Source: Pseudopedobacter sp038243635 (GTDB lineage: Bacteria; Bacteroidota; Bacteroidia; Sphingobacteriales; Sphingobacteriaceae). From it: 64,000 nucleotides of DNA. The position numbers and the translations under genes were made by a program. The notes beneath the pieces were generated by a model. The model ran no database searches, was not told the DNA's origin, and saw only the letters and a program-made list of their open reading frames with translations. Each line of letters begins with the position of its first letter. The first letter of the stretch is position 1. Positions 17,588-26,401 of the stretch are shown piece by piece. The stretch is taken from the NCBI GenBank assembly GCA_038243635.1, contig JBBSQW010000006.1:1-64000 (forward strand). The letters run 5' to 3'.

Positions 17588-18964
17588 ATGAAAAAATTTG
17601 ATGCAATAGTTATTGGAGCAGGTCAAGCCGGAATTCCATTAGCCAAAAAATTAGCTAAAGCCGGAAAAAAAGTAGCATTAATTGAGAAAAGGATAATTGG
17701 AGGCACTTGTATTAACGATGGCTGCTCGCCGACTAAAACCATGATTTTTTCTGCAAGGGTTGCACACCTCGTTAAAAATTCCGAACATTGGGGGGTTAAC
17801 TGTAAAAACATAAGCATTGATTATGACAAGGTTTATGATAGAAAGCAGAATATTGTAACGTCTTTTAGAAACGGTGCGATTAAGGGTTTGAAAAAAACGA
17901 AGAATTTGACCATTATCATGGGCGAAGCTTCTTTTATTGATCAGGAGACTTTAAAAATTAAAACTACTGAAGGCAAAACTGAAATTACGGGTAAACAAAT
18001 TTTCATCAACACGGGTTGTAGTCCGCTAATCCCAAAACTAAAAGGTATCGAAGAAACAGATTACCTCACTTCTACAACTTTATTAGAGCTTAAAGAAATT
18101 CCAAAACATTTGGTAATCATTGGTGGTGGCTATATTGCATTAGAGCTGGGACAAATGATGAACAGGTTTGGTGCGAAAGTCACCATTCTGGAGCAGTCAA
18201 AAACTTTGCTTCCGCATGAGGATGAAGATGTTTGTATAGCCATGACAGAGATATTTAAGAAAGAAAATATCGAAATACATACCGGTTCAAAAGTATCAGC
18301 GATAAGCGGTAAAAAGCAAAAAAAGGTAGCAGCAACTATAAAAGGAGAAAACAGAACTTTTTCTTGTAGCCATATTTTGATTGCAGCCGGCAGAAAACCA
18401 CAAACCGAAAATTTAAATTTAAAATTAGCTGGTGTTAAAACCGATGATAAAGGACACGTATTGGTGAACAATAAACTGCGGACTTCTACAAAAAACATTT
18501 TCGCTTTAGGTGATGTAAAAGGTGGTCCAGCTTTTACACACGTAGCCTATAATGACCATTTAGTCGTCTACGATAACATCATTAATAAAAAGAATAAGAG
18601 TATTAAAAACAGGTTGATACCTTATTGTATGTTCACTGACCCACAAATGGGACGTGTAGGCATTACAGAAACTCAGGCGAAAGCCCAAAAACTTGATTAC
18701 AAGGTGACTGCTTTACCTATGAAATATGTGGCAAGAGCGTTAGAAACCGGCGAAACTTTGGGGTTTATGAAAGCAGTAGTAGACGCCAAAACCAAGCAAA
18801 TTTTAGGGGCAACCATTATCGGTGCAGAAGGAGGAGAGGTGATGTCGGTGTTGCAAATGGCTATGATGGGCAAAATTACTTACCCAGAAGTTAGGCATAC
18901 TATGTTTGCACATCCGCTATTTAGCGAATCGTTAAACAATTTATTCATGTCTTTAGACGATTAA
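17588..18964 (+). CDS. Class I pyridine nucleotide-disulfide oxidoreductase (mercuric reductase/dihydrolipoyl dehydrogenase-like)
   Basis: 458 aa flavoprotein. The FAD motif VIGAGQAGIPLAKKLAKAG starts at residue 8. The redox-active pair is in GGTCINDGCSPTKTM (C-x4-C). The NAD(P) motif IIGGGYIALELGQMMNRFG is near residue 178 and the second FAD motif FALGDVKGGPAFTH near 305. The C-terminal dimerisation domain ends HTMFAHPLFSESLNNL, with the conserved His and Glu/Ser region. There is no N-terminal metal-binding domain and no C-terminal Cys pair, so mercury reduction is not supported. It is monocistronic. Substrate unknown. Confidence 0.88.
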   Translation: MKKFDAIVIGAGQAGIPLAKKLAKAGKKVALIEKRIIGGTCINDGCSPTKTMIFSARVAHLVKNSEHWGVNCKNISIDYDKVYDRKQNIVTSFRNGAIKGLKKTKNLTIIMGEASFIDQETLKIKTTEGKTEITGKQIFINTGCSPLIPKLKGIEETDYLTSTTLLELKEIPKHLVIIGGGYIALELGQMMNRFGAKVTILEQSKTLLPHEDEDVCIAMTEIFKKENIEIHTGSKVSAISGKKQKKVAATIKGENRTFSCSHILIAAGRKPQTENLNLKLAGVKTDDKGHVLVNNKLRTSTKNIFALGDVKGGPAFTHVAYNDHLVVYDNIINKKNKSIKNRLIPYCMFTDPQMGRVGITETQAKAQKLDYKVTALPMKYVARALETGETLGFMKAVVDAKTKQILGATIIGAEGGEVMSVLQMAMMGKITYPEVRHTMFAHPLFSESLNNLFMSLDD

Positions 18965-19011
18965 TGCGTCTGTGCTATACAATCAAGCTTTCTGCCTTTC
19001 TTTAATTTTGC

Positions 19012-19019
19012 TATTTTTG
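19012..19019 (+). promoter_or_regulatory. -7 box for glnS
   Basis: TATTTTTG matches TAnnTTTG and lies 19 nt before the glnS ATG. Confidence 0.55.
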
Positions 19020-19038
19020 CAGGGTATATATTAAGCAC

Positions 19039-20718
19039 ATGTCTGAAGAGAAATCACTCAACTTTATAGAAGAAATTGTAGAAACCGATTTAAAAGAAGG
19101 TAAATACGATCAAATTATTACCCGTTTTCCGCCTGAACCAAATGGTTTTTTACACATTGGCCATGCCAGCAGTATCTGTTTAAATTTTGGGTTAACTCAG
19201 AAGTTTAAAGGCTATACTAATCTTCGTTTTGATGACACTAATCCCGTTACAGAAGAAACTGTTTATGTTGATGCGATAAAAAAAGACATTGCTTGGCTAG
19301 GGTTTAAGTGGGAGAATGAAAACTACGCCTCAGATAATTTTGATGCGCTTTACGGTTACGCCGTTAAACTGATTGAAAAAGGCTTGGCTTATGTGGACGA
19401 TTTAAGTGCTGAAGATATGGCAACGCTTAAAGGAACGCCTACCGAGGTGGGAAAAAACAGTCCGTTCAGAGACCGAAGTGTTGAAGAAAATTTGGATCTC
19501 TTTACCCGTATGAAGAATGGGGAGTTTCCTGACGGAAGCCGAACTTTAAGAGCGAAAATTGATATGACTCACGTAAATATGATTATGCGTGATCCAATTA
19601 TTTATCGGATAAAACATATCAAGCATCATAGAACAGGTGATGCTTGGTGCATTTATCCAATGTATGATTTTGCCCACGGCCAAAGTGACGCGATTGAACA
19701 GATTACGCACTCTGTTTGTACGTTAGAATTTATTCCTCATCGCGATTTATACAATTGGTTGATTGAAAAATTGGAGATTTATCCATCTAAACAATATGAG
19801 TTCGCTCGTAAAAATTTGAATTATACGGTTACTAGCAAAAGAAAACTGCTGCAATTGGTAAACGAAAAGTTTGTTACAGGCTGGGATGACCCACGAATGC
19901 CAACAATAAGTGGATTGCGTAGAAGGGGTTTTACGCCTTCATCTATCCGCAATTTTTGCGACCGAACTGGTATTGCAAAAAGAGAGAATTTAATTGAATA
20001 TAGCTTATTAGAGTTCTTTATCCGTGAGGATTTAAACAAAACTTCTTGGCGCAGAATGGCGGTTTTAGATCCCATTAAAATGGTGATTACTAACTACCCA
20101 GAAGGGCAAGAAGAAATGCTGATGGGTGAGAACAATCCTGAGGTTGAAGGTCATGATGGCGAGCGTCAGATTCCTTTTAGCCGCGAACTTTGGATAGAGC
20201 GTGACGATTTTATGGAAGAACCACCAAAAAAGTTTTTCCGTTTGGGCCCAGGATTAATGAGCCGTTTAAAAAGCGCTTACATTGTTAGGTGTGATGATTT
20301 TGTTAAAGATGCAGAAGGTAACGTGACAGAAATCCATTGTACTTATTTCCCGGAATCAAAATCTGGCGAAGATACCTCTGGACTTAAAGTTAAAGGAACG
20401 ATGCATTGGGTAAGTGTGAAACATGCGAAAACTGCCGAAGTAAGATTGTATGAAAGATTATTTACGTCTGAAGAACCAGATCGTGAAGAAGGTGATTTTA
20501 AAGATTATTTAAACCCAGAAAGTTTAGTGGTGTTGAAAAATGCTTACATAGAAGCTGATTTGGCTAATGCACAACAGCAATTAGCGGATTACCCGGATAG
20601 GCGTTACCAGTTTATCCGTAAAGGGTATTTCTGTTTAGATGCGGATTCGACCGCGGAACATTTGGTGTTTAACAGAACGGTGACTTTAAAAGATACTTGG
20701 GCGAAATTAGTTAGTTAG
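19039..20718 (+). CDS. glnS: Glutaminyl-tRNA synthetase
   Basis: 559 aa. The class I HIGH motif is at 39-42 in PPEPNGFLHIGHASSIC, and the KMSKS loop is VTSKRK near residue 264. The GlnRS-specific FDDTNP motif and the two beta-barrel anticodon-binding domains (from about residue 340) are present. This organism therefore charges tRNA-Gln directly rather than only through GatCAB. The last codons run into a short array of 7-nt units. Confidence 0.97.
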   Translation: MSEEKSLNFIEEIVETDLKEGKYDQIITRFPPEPNGFLHIGHASSICLNFGLTQKFKGYTNLRFDDTNPVTEETVYVDAIKKDIAWLGFKWENENYASDNFDALYGYAVKLIEKGLAYVDDLSAEDMATLKGTPTEVGKNSPFRDRSVEENLDLFTRMKNGEFPDGSRTLRAKIDMTHVNMIMRDPIIYRIKHIKHHRTGDAWCIYPMYDFAHGQSDAIEQITHSVCTLEFIPHRDLYNWLIEKLEIYPSKQYEFARKNLNYTVTSKRKLLQLVNEKFVTGWDDPRMPTISGLRRRGFTPSSIRNFCDRTGIAKRENLIEYSLLEFFIREDLNKTSWRRMAVLDPIKMVITNYPEGQEEMLMGENNPEVEGHDGERQIPFSRELWIERDDFMEEPPKKFFRLGPGLMSRLKSAYIVRCDDFVKDAEGNVTEIHCTYFPESKSGEDTSGLKVKGTMHWVSVKHAKTAEVRLYERLFTSEEPDREEGDFKDYLNPESLVVLKNAYIEADLANAQQQLADYPDRRYQFIRKGYFCLDADSTAEHLVFNRTVTLKDTWAKLVS

Positions 20719-20767
20719 GAGTTAGTGACTGGTGAAATGAGTTCATTATTCATTAGTTCATTAGTAA
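20706..20767 (+). repeat. Degenerate heptanucleotide array at the end of glnS
   Basis: From the last glnS codons onward, units of 7 nt close to AGTTAGG/AGTTAGT repeat about five times, then turn into their rough complement (GTTCATT, ATTCATT). The array supplies the end of the glnS reading frame. Confidence 0.5.
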
Positions 20768-20785
20768 AACTAAAACCCCCCACTT

Positions 20786-20856
20786 CATCATGTCTACGAT
20801 AGGAGACATCTCACCAGCAAGGTTGCCATTAATAGCCGCTCTGCTTGTGAGATTTT
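20786..20856. repeat. Dispersed intergenic repeat, copy 1
   Basis: It holds GACATCTCACCAGCAAGG and, 40 nt later, GCTTGTGAGATT, the inverse of the CTCACAAG type word. Related copies lie at 23571-23625, 60528-60621 and 63202-63316. Confidence 0.45.
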
Positions 20857-20964
20857 TCTTTTACCATAAAGTCTATACTGCTTTTCATCATTTACAATCT
20901 CTGCAAATTTCGTTTTACAAGATTTCGCATAGAGCGTTAAACATAAACTCTAGTTAAAAAAAAA

Positions 20965-22197
20965 CTACTCATACCTCAGTGCATCTACCGGATCTAACTT
21001 AGATGCTTTTGATGCGGGAATAATCCCCGAGGCCAAACCGGTTCCAACACAAGCTACCAAGCCTATGAAAATCCATAACCAAGGGATTAGGAAAGAAGCA
21101 CCCATTGCAATAGCTAACAAATTACCCATTACAATCCCTAAAAATATTCCCACGCCACCACCTAGCAAGCAAATTACAATGGCTTCGTACAAAAATTGTT
21201 TACGTATTAAGGCTGGGTTTGCGCCAATTGCTTTGCGAATGCCGATCTCACGCGTACGTTCGGTTACAGAAACCATCATAATATTCATTAAAGCTATTGC
21301 AGCGCCAATTAAGGTGATTAAGCCAATGGCAATCCCAGCAATTTGCACAAACTTTAAATTGCTGATTAAAGTTTCTGCAATGGCATCGCTTTTACTAATT
21401 TCGAAATTGCTGTCTTCCTGAATGGTTAAATTCCGCACTTTTCGCATTAAAGCGGTGGCTTCTCCAGATGCGTAATCAATCACAGTTGGGTCGTTAACCA
21501 TTACAGAAATGGTATACGTTGGGTTTTTGCTAGTCATAATTTGCCGACCTCTAATAATCGGTATTACGCAAACCTTATCGCCACCAAAACCCATGCTAGA
21601 GCCCTTTGGGGCAAATACGCCAATTACACGTAATCTATTAGTGCCAATAGTAATAATCTGATCTACAGCGTCTCCATTATCAAAAAACTTTTTCCTTATT
21701 TCGTCCCCAATAATTACAACGCTTGCACCAAACTCCATTTCACTATTAGAAAAATTACGCCCTTCTACGATTTTGTAACCACCTGTAGATACATAAGCAG
21801 CATCGCCACCTAAAATAGAAATATTGGGGTTGGTTTTCTCATTTTTAAATTTAACTGTTGCTGCAAAAGAAGCAAAAGTGTTTACAGAGACCATAGCCGG
21901 AACCGAGAAACGTTGTTTAAAATCCATTGCTTGGCGATAGGTAATTACGGGCCAACGTTTTGCTTTATTTCCATTCCCACCAATTCTAATCCCGGTGCCA
22001 CGGTTACGGATAGTAAAAGAATTAGCACCCATACTTGCAAAAGTGTTGTTTAGCGAACCTTTTATGGCATCAATAGAAGTTAAAATACCTACTAAAGCCA
22101 TCAAACCAATTGCAATAATTAAGGCCGTTAAAAAGGTTCTTAACTTATTGCTTTTGATAGATTGCAGGGCAACTTTTACGATTTCTATATTATCCAT
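20965..22197 (-). CDS. ABC transporter permease (MacB/FtsX family)
   Basis: 410 aa. The N-terminus MDNIEIVKVALQSIKSNKLR precedes the first membrane helix and is the usual cytoplasmic start of MacB-like permeases. A MacB periplasmic core domain follows (about 50-260), then three helices of the FtsX domain with SVTERTREIGIRKAIGANP in the loop. It probably works with an ATPase of the MacB/LolD type, which is not beside it. These proteins move lipoproteins, peptides or drugs by mechanotransmission; the substrate is unknown. Confidence 0.92.
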   Translation of the reverse strand: MDNIEIVKVALQSIKSNKLRTFLTALIIAIGLMALVGILTSIDAIKGSLNNTFASMGANSFTIRNRGTGIRIGGNGNKAKRWPVITYRQAMDFKQRFSVPAMVSVNTFASFAATVKFKNEKTNPNISILGGDAAYVSTGGYKIVEGRNFSNSEMEFGASVVIIGDEIRKKFFDNGDAVDQIITIGTNRLRVIGVFAPKGSSMGFGGDKVCVIPIIRGRQIMTSKNPTYTISVMVNDPTVIDYASGEATALMRKVRNLTIQEDSNFEISKSDAIAETLISNLKFVQIAGIAIGLITLIGAAIALMNIMMVSVTERTREIGIRKAIGANPALIRKQFLYEAIVICLLGGGVGIFLGIVMGNLLAIAMGASFLIPWLWIFIGLVACVGTGLASGIIPASKASKLDPVDALRYE

Positions 22198-22396
22198 TGA
22201 GGAGATTTACAGGCAAATTAAATATTCTTTTATTAAGACCGAAATAGTATTACTTTGTTACAGCTTGATTTATTGTTAACTAAATAATTTAGAACGATTA
22301 CTTGCTGTGTCAAATGCTTGCCATGCAAATGATAAGCATAACGATTTTCAAAATTATTCACTAACTTTATACTATATACCAGATTAGTTTTTAGTT

Positions 22397-22404
22397 TAAA
22401 TTTG
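22397..22404 (+). promoter_or_regulatory. -7 box abutting the KAS III-like gene
   Basis: TAAATTTG matches TAnnTTTG and ends 5 nt before the ATG at 22410. Confidence 0.45.
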
Positions 22405-22409
22405 AAAAA

Positions 22410-23495
22410 ATGAGCAGTCATATAAAATCAATAATCGTGGGGACAGGGAAGTTTATCCCTTCTAACGTGGTCAAAAACGAAGATTTCCTTTCTCACACCT
22501 TTGTAGAAAAAGATGGTAGTCCGCAGCTAAGAAAAAATGCTGACGCTATTAGTAAGTTTAAACAGATTACAGATATTGAAGAAAGACGATATGCTGACGC
22601 AGAACATAATGCATCTGACTTAGCTTTTTTTGCTGCAAAAGATGCTTTAGAAAGTTCTGGAATAAATGGTGAGGAATTGGATTACATTATTGTTGCGCAT
22701 AATTTTGGAGATGTAAAAGCAGGTTCAAATAGAACCGATATTGTGCCAACTTTGGCAAGCCGGGTAAAACACAAGTTAGGAATCGAAAACCCTAGTTGTG
22801 TTGCTTACGATTTACCTTTTGGTTGCCCAGGGTGGTTGCAAGGAATGATACAAGCCGATTATTTTATTAAATCTGGTGATGCTAAAAAAGTAATGATTAT
22901 TGGCTCAGAAACTTTATCAAGAATGGTAGATCCACATGATAAAGACAGTATGATTTATGCTGACGGTGCTGGTGCAACTATTTTAGGGGCATCAACCGAT
23001 GATTCAAATAGTGCAGGAGTTTTAAGCCATAAAACTGAAAGTCATACCGTTGATCAAGCTTGGTTTTTAAGAATGGAAGGTTCTAATAAGTTAGACCACG
23101 ATGCAAAAAGTGATTTATACCTAAAAATGGATGGTCGTAAGGTTTATGAGTATGCTTTAACTCACGTTCCTTTAGTAATGAAAGCTACCTTAGAAAAAGC
23201 AGGTGTTTTGCCAAGCGAGGTTAAAAAGGTACTGGTTCACCAAGCAAACGGCAAAATGGACGAAGCAATTTTAAAACGTTTCTTTAAATTATATGATATT
23301 GATACGCCACCAGCCGATGTAATGCCAATGACGATTTCAACATTAGGGAATTCTTCTGTGGCAACAGTGCCAACTTTACTAGATTTAATTTTAAAAGGCG
23401 AAAAAGAAAATCATCAAATTAACAAAGGAGATGTGATACTTTTTGCTTCTGTTGGTGCGGGAATGAATATTAACGCGATGGTTTATAGATTTTGA
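22410..23495 (+). CDS. 3-oxoacyl-ACP synthase III family protein (KAS III-like)
   Basis: 361 aa thiolase-fold enzyme. The catalytic Cys is in YDLPFGCPGWLQGM (about residue 139), the His in VLVHQANGKMDEAIL (about 277) and the Asn in STLGNSSVATVP. It is about 40 residues longer than FabH, with an N-terminal insert (SHTFVEKDGSPQLRKNAD), like the second KAS III class common in Bacteroidota. It probably condenses an acyl-CoA with malonyl-ACP; whether it primes normal, branched or specialised fatty acids cannot be told. It is alone, not in a fab cluster. Confidence 0.9.
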   Translation: MSSHIKSIIVGTGKFIPSNVVKNEDFLSHTFVEKDGSPQLRKNADAISKFKQITDIEERRYADAEHNASDLAFFAAKDALESSGINGEELDYIIVAHNFGDVKAGSNRTDIVPTLASRVKHKLGIENPSCVAYDLPFGCPGWLQGMIQADYFIKSGDAKKVMIIGSETLSRMVDPHDKDSMIYADGAGATILGASTDDSNSAGVLSHKTESHTVDQAWFLRMEGSNKLDHDAKSDLYLKMDGRKVYEYALTHVPLVMKATLEKAGVLPSEVKKVLVHQANGKMDEAILKRFFKLYDIDTPPADVMPMTISTLGNSSVATVPTLLDLILKGEKENHQINKGDVILFASVGAGMNINAMVYRF

Positions 23496-23542
23496 TTTTA
23501 GATATAAGATCGCTTCGCTGATAGACGCAAGACATAAGACTG
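23494..23542 (+). repeat. Degenerate 7-nt array after the KAS III-like gene
   Basis: Words of the type TAGATATAAGATC, TAGACGCAAGACATAAGAC follow the stop codon with roughly 7-nt spacing. Confidence 0.4.
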
Positions 23543-23570
23543 ATTTGCAAGCGAGATAAGCCGCTCGCCG

Positions 23571-23625
23571 TGTTGATCCGCCAGCTGGCCGAGAAACATC
23601 TCACAAGTAAGGTAGTTATCCTACA
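23571..23625. repeat. Dispersed intergenic repeat, copy 2
   Basis: It contains TGTTGATCC, then GAGAAACATCTCACAAGT and AAGGTAGTT, related to copies at 20786, 60528 and 63202. Confidence 0.45.
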
Positions 23626-23663
23626 CTAATGAGTTAATATGACGATCTGAATAGCAACTACAA

Positions 23664-23699
23664 AAAAAGGGGTTAATTTTTTCAAATTAACCCCTTTTT
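23664..23699. terminator. Bidirectional terminator between convergent genes
   Basis: A perfect 16-bp stem: 23664-23679 (AAAAAGGGGTTAATTT) pairs with 23684-23699 around a TTTC loop. With A and T runs on its two sides it can stop transcription from both the KAS III-like gene and the zinc peptidase gene. Confidence 0.9.
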
Positions 23700-23715
23700 A
23701 TATTTAAAAATTTCT

Positions 23716-24402
23716 TTAATCTCGTCTACCAAAAAGCATAGATGCATAGTAAACTAAGGTTGCTAATGATGATAAAGCAGCAACAACATAAGTCATGGCA
23801 GCCCACCATAAAGCATCTTTAGCTTGATCGTTTTCTACACTAGTTTGCATTATTCCTTTTTTTGTTTGCAACCAAACTAAAGCTCTCCTGCTTGCATCAA
23901 ATTCTACAGGCAAAGTTACAAAGCTAAAAATTGTTACAATGGCTAAAGCACCAACACCAACAGCCAGCACAATTGGACTGCCGCTAAAAATCATCAGTAA
24001 AACTCCAATCATCAATACCCATTGAATAAGGTTTGATGCAACACCAACTATAGGCACCATTGCAGATCTAAACTGTAACCAAGCATAAGCTTTTGCGTGT
24101 TGTACAGCGTGACCACACTCGTGAGCCGCAACTGCTGCGGCAGCAATGCTTCTTCCATGATATACATCTGGCGAAAGGTTTACTGTTCTATTTGCTGGGT
24201 TATAATGGTCTGTTAATTGCCCGTCAACAGAGATAATTTCCACATCGTGAATGCCATTATCAGATAACATCTGACGAGCAATCTCGGCGCCGCTTATACC
24301 AGAAGATATCGCAATTTCCGAATATTTTTTAAACTTGCTTTTAAATCTCCACTGCACTGCGAAACCCGCTAAGGCAATGATTACGAATAAAATAATAGCC
24401 AT
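23716..24402 (-). CDS. Membrane zinc metallopeptidase (YugP-like, PF04298)
   Basis: 228 aa. An N-terminal membrane helix is followed by HECGH at residues 94-98 in VAAHECGHAVQHAKAYAWL, then three more hydrophobic segments. Length and order fit the Zn_peptidase_2 family, whose substrates are unknown. It ends at a strong bidirectional terminator and has a TATTTTTG box at 24449-24456 upstream, so it is likely monocistronic. Confidence 0.92.
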   Translation of the reverse strand: MAIILFVIIALAGFAVQWRFKSKFKKYSEIAISSGISGAEIARQMLSDNGIHDVEIISVDGQLTDHYNPANRTVNLSPDVYHGRSIAAAAVAAHECGHAVQHAKAYAWLQFRSAMVPIVGVASNLIQWVLMIGVLLMIFSGSPIVLAVGVGALAIVTIFSFVTLPVEFDASRRALVWLQTKKGIMQTSVENDQAKDALWWAAMTYVVAALSSLATLVYYASMLFGRRD

Positions 24403-24448
24403 TTTTCCTTTTAATTATTTTATAATGATAAACAAAAAGCCGTCCTTT

Positions 24449-24456
24449 CAAAAATA
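24449..24456 (-). promoter_or_regulatory. -7 box for the zinc metallopeptidase gene
   Basis: The minus strand reads TATTTTTG, a TAnnTTTG match 46 nt before the ATG. Confidence 0.5.
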
Positions 24457-24572
24457 ATTGGACACAAATTGCTAATCTTTGACGAATATCATCTTAAAAA
24501 GGATAACCTATGGTTTTGTGAAGTAATGTCGTCAGGCGCTCAAATGCCATTTTGACAAAATCATTAATAAAA

Positions 24573-25064
24573 TCAGTATGCTAATCTTTTGCTCATGATG
24601 TAATCATTCAGAACGAAATGATGGTAAGGAATATCGACAGTGTGAATAATGCGATAATCCATTTTTTCATAAAATAATTTTGCCTTATTATTTCTATTCA
24701 CGTTCAGTAGTAATTGTTGAGCTCCTTTTATTTTGCAGTAATTTTCCACAAAACTTAAAAGCAATGTTCCAGCGCCTTTTTTATGCAAACTTTGGTGGAT
24801 GTATAGCTTTTGGAGTTTATAGATGTCTTCAACTTCTAGGGTCACGCTGGCAAAACCTTTAGTAATTTTCTCCAATTCAAGAATGAAAAAAATATGAGCT
24901 TCTTTCATCTGCTTTTCAATTGAGTTAATCGTGTAGGATTTTTCTAGCATAAACTGAATCTGCTCAGCACTTAAAATATCTTTATAGGTCAAAGGCCAAA
25001 CTTCGTTTGCAAGTTTGCTGATGATTTCAGCATCTGAAAGATTAGCAAATCTTATTTCCATCAA
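24573..25064 (-). CDS. GNAT family N-acetyltransferase
   Basis: 163 aa, one GNAT domain. The acetyl-CoA loop is in LYIHQSLHKKGAGTLLLSFV (Q/R-x-x-G-x-G/A type), followed by LLLNVNRNNKAKLFYEKMDY. No signal peptide. It overlaps the preceding thiamine pyrophosphokinase-like gene by 4 nt (ATGA), so the two are translationally coupled. The acceptor is unknown. Confidence 0.9.
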   Translation of the reverse strand: MMEIRFANLSDAEIISKLANEVWPLTYKDILSAEQIQFMLEKSYTINSIEKQMKEAHIFFILELEKITKGFASVTLEVEDIYKLQKLYIHQSLHKKGAGTLLLSFVENYCKIKGAQQLLLNVNRNNKAKLFYEKMDYRIIHTVDIPYHHFVLNDYIMSKRLAY

Positions 25065-25639
25065 ATCTCTTCAGCAATAAAAATAAAAGAATTTTGGAAA
25101 GTAATACTAAAAAAGCCATCTTTTTCTGTGCGGTAATGGGCCGGTTCAATGCATTCTAAGCCGCTGGTTGATAAATGGCTCGCTAAATTCTCTTGTAAAA
25201 TAAAAACATTTTCTCCTGCGGCTTTCCACTTACTAAATCCAGATTTTATTGGAAAAATCTTTCGATTGCCATTAAAAACAACTAAGTCAATTAAATCGGT
25301 ATAAAACTGATATTCGTTTGCTTTAAAATGATTGCCAATTATATTCACTGCCGGAAAACCTTCAGCAACTAAATACTTTAATGCGCAGTCTAACAGGTTG
25401 TCATCACACGGAATCACCTTTACATGCTCTTGAAAATACAACAGATTTGGATTTTCTTGCGCTAACACCGCATCAACCTTAATCCCTAACGAAACTACTT
25501 TCTCAAATAAGTTCAGCGGAACCATAATCATGGGCGACCACTCTAATAATTGCCCCAAATATTCCTCGTTAAACTCGCTTAAATCAAAAATCAAAAGTGC
25601 GGGTTCCTGTTTTTCTCTAATTATATGGTGACTAGACAT
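25061..25639 (-). CDS. Degenerate thiamine pyrophosphokinase-like protein
   Basis: 192 aa. The start MSSHHIIREKQEPALLIFDL and the following LLEWSPMIMV and LGIKVDAVLAQENPN match the N-terminal part of Bacteroidota thiamine pyrophosphokinases. The acidic motifs expected there, the DGA after the second strand and the GDFD metal site, are replaced by PLN and AQEN. The C-terminal half still shows the alternating strand pattern of the TPK B1-binding domain. It is likely to be an inactive paralogue with another role; how it relates to its GNAT partner is unknown. Confidence 0.65.
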   Translation of the reverse strand: MSSHHIIREKQEPALLIFDLSEFNEEYLGQLLEWSPMIMVPLNLFEKVVSLGIKVDAVLAQENPNLLYFQEHVKVIPCDDNLLDCALKYLVAEGFPAVNIIGNHFKANEYQFYTDLIDLVVFNGNRKIFPIKSGFSKWKAAGENVFILQENLASHLSTSGLECIEPAHYRTEKDGFFSITFQNSFIFIAEEI

Positions 25640-25752
25640 TTTTTTTTGGTTTTATAGCTTTAAACTATAACTATGCCCAAAATACTATTTATTGTTTAGT
25701 TTAATTAGTGAAATGCCTCTAGGTTTATAATTTAAAAGTCTTAAAGTGATTC

Positions 25753-25829
25753 GGGCGTTTTAACACGCTGTATATTCATACTTCACAAGGCATTAATCAC
25801 AGGCCGGTATCCATTTCCATCGTTAACGC
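25753..25829. repeat. 77-nt dispersed element, copy A
   Basis: Bounded by GGGCGTTTTAACACGCT on the left and ATCGTTAACGC on the right, which are roughly inverted. A second copy of nearly the same length (75 nt) lies at 63100-63174; ends are conserved and the middle is not. Confidence 0.55.
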
Positions 25830-25877
25830 AAATCCAGAAGAAGGATTACAAGCAGATACATCGCTATGCTATAGGTT

Positions 25878-25910
25878 TTTGGCTTTAACTATTGTATCCT
25901 ACTATCTTTG
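25878..25910 (+). promoter_or_regulatory. Bacteroidota promoter abutting the hopJ-like gene
   Basis: TTTG (25878-25881) and TATCTTTG (25903-25910) are 21 nt apart, a good -33/-7 pair. The ATG at 25915 follows the -7 box by 4 nt, so the mRNA is probably leaderless. Confidence 0.6.
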
Positions 25911-25914
25911 CTTT

Positions 25915-26256
25915 ATGAATAATATAATCACAGCATTTTTCCAAAGATTAAAAGAAGATAGATTACCCTTTACAGCGGTAATTACAAAGATAGATTCACT
26001 TTATAATCATACGCCAACTGCGTTTAAAAATGGAGAAACTTATAATGAGTCTACCCAAAATCAAGGTAGTGCAAAAGCTTTTTCCTTCGCAAAACTCAAC
26101 AATTTATCAAAGGAAGATACGCTCTTATTATTTGCAGAACATTATCAATCCGTGTTAACCAGCCCCGAAGCGATCGATCACCAAAACATCCGTCAGTTTA
26201 TGAAAAACGGATGGGACGGAATTCAATTTGAAGGTGAAGCGCTTTCGGCTAAATAA
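25915..26256 (+). CDS. HopJ-family protein (PF08888)
   Basis: 113 aa from the ATG at 25915 (MNNIITAFFQRLKEDRLPFT). The C-terminal half LLLFAEHYQSVLTSPEAIDH and RQFMKNGWDGIQFEG is the signature of the family named after a Pseudomonas syringae type III effector. In free-living bacteria without a type III system, as here, it is a small cytosolic protein of unknown function; the effector name should not be taken as a role. An earlier TTG at 25879 is in frame but lies within the promoter. Confidence 0.82.
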   Translation: MNNIITAFFQRLKEDRLPFTAVITKIDSLYNHTPTAFKNGETYNESTQNQGSAKAFSFAKLNNLSKEDTLLLFAEHYQSVLTSPEAIDHQNIRQFMKNGWDGIQFEGEALSAK

Positions 26257-26401
26257 CTTTTTCCAAAAAATAGAGAACCATCGGGTACAATCTGTTAAGG
26301 CAATTAAAATTTCATGAATTCTTCAGGGAATTTTAATTGCCTTCTACTGGCAACGTTCTTGCAAAACAAAATTTCATATCTTGTATTTCAATCTAAGAAC
26401 T

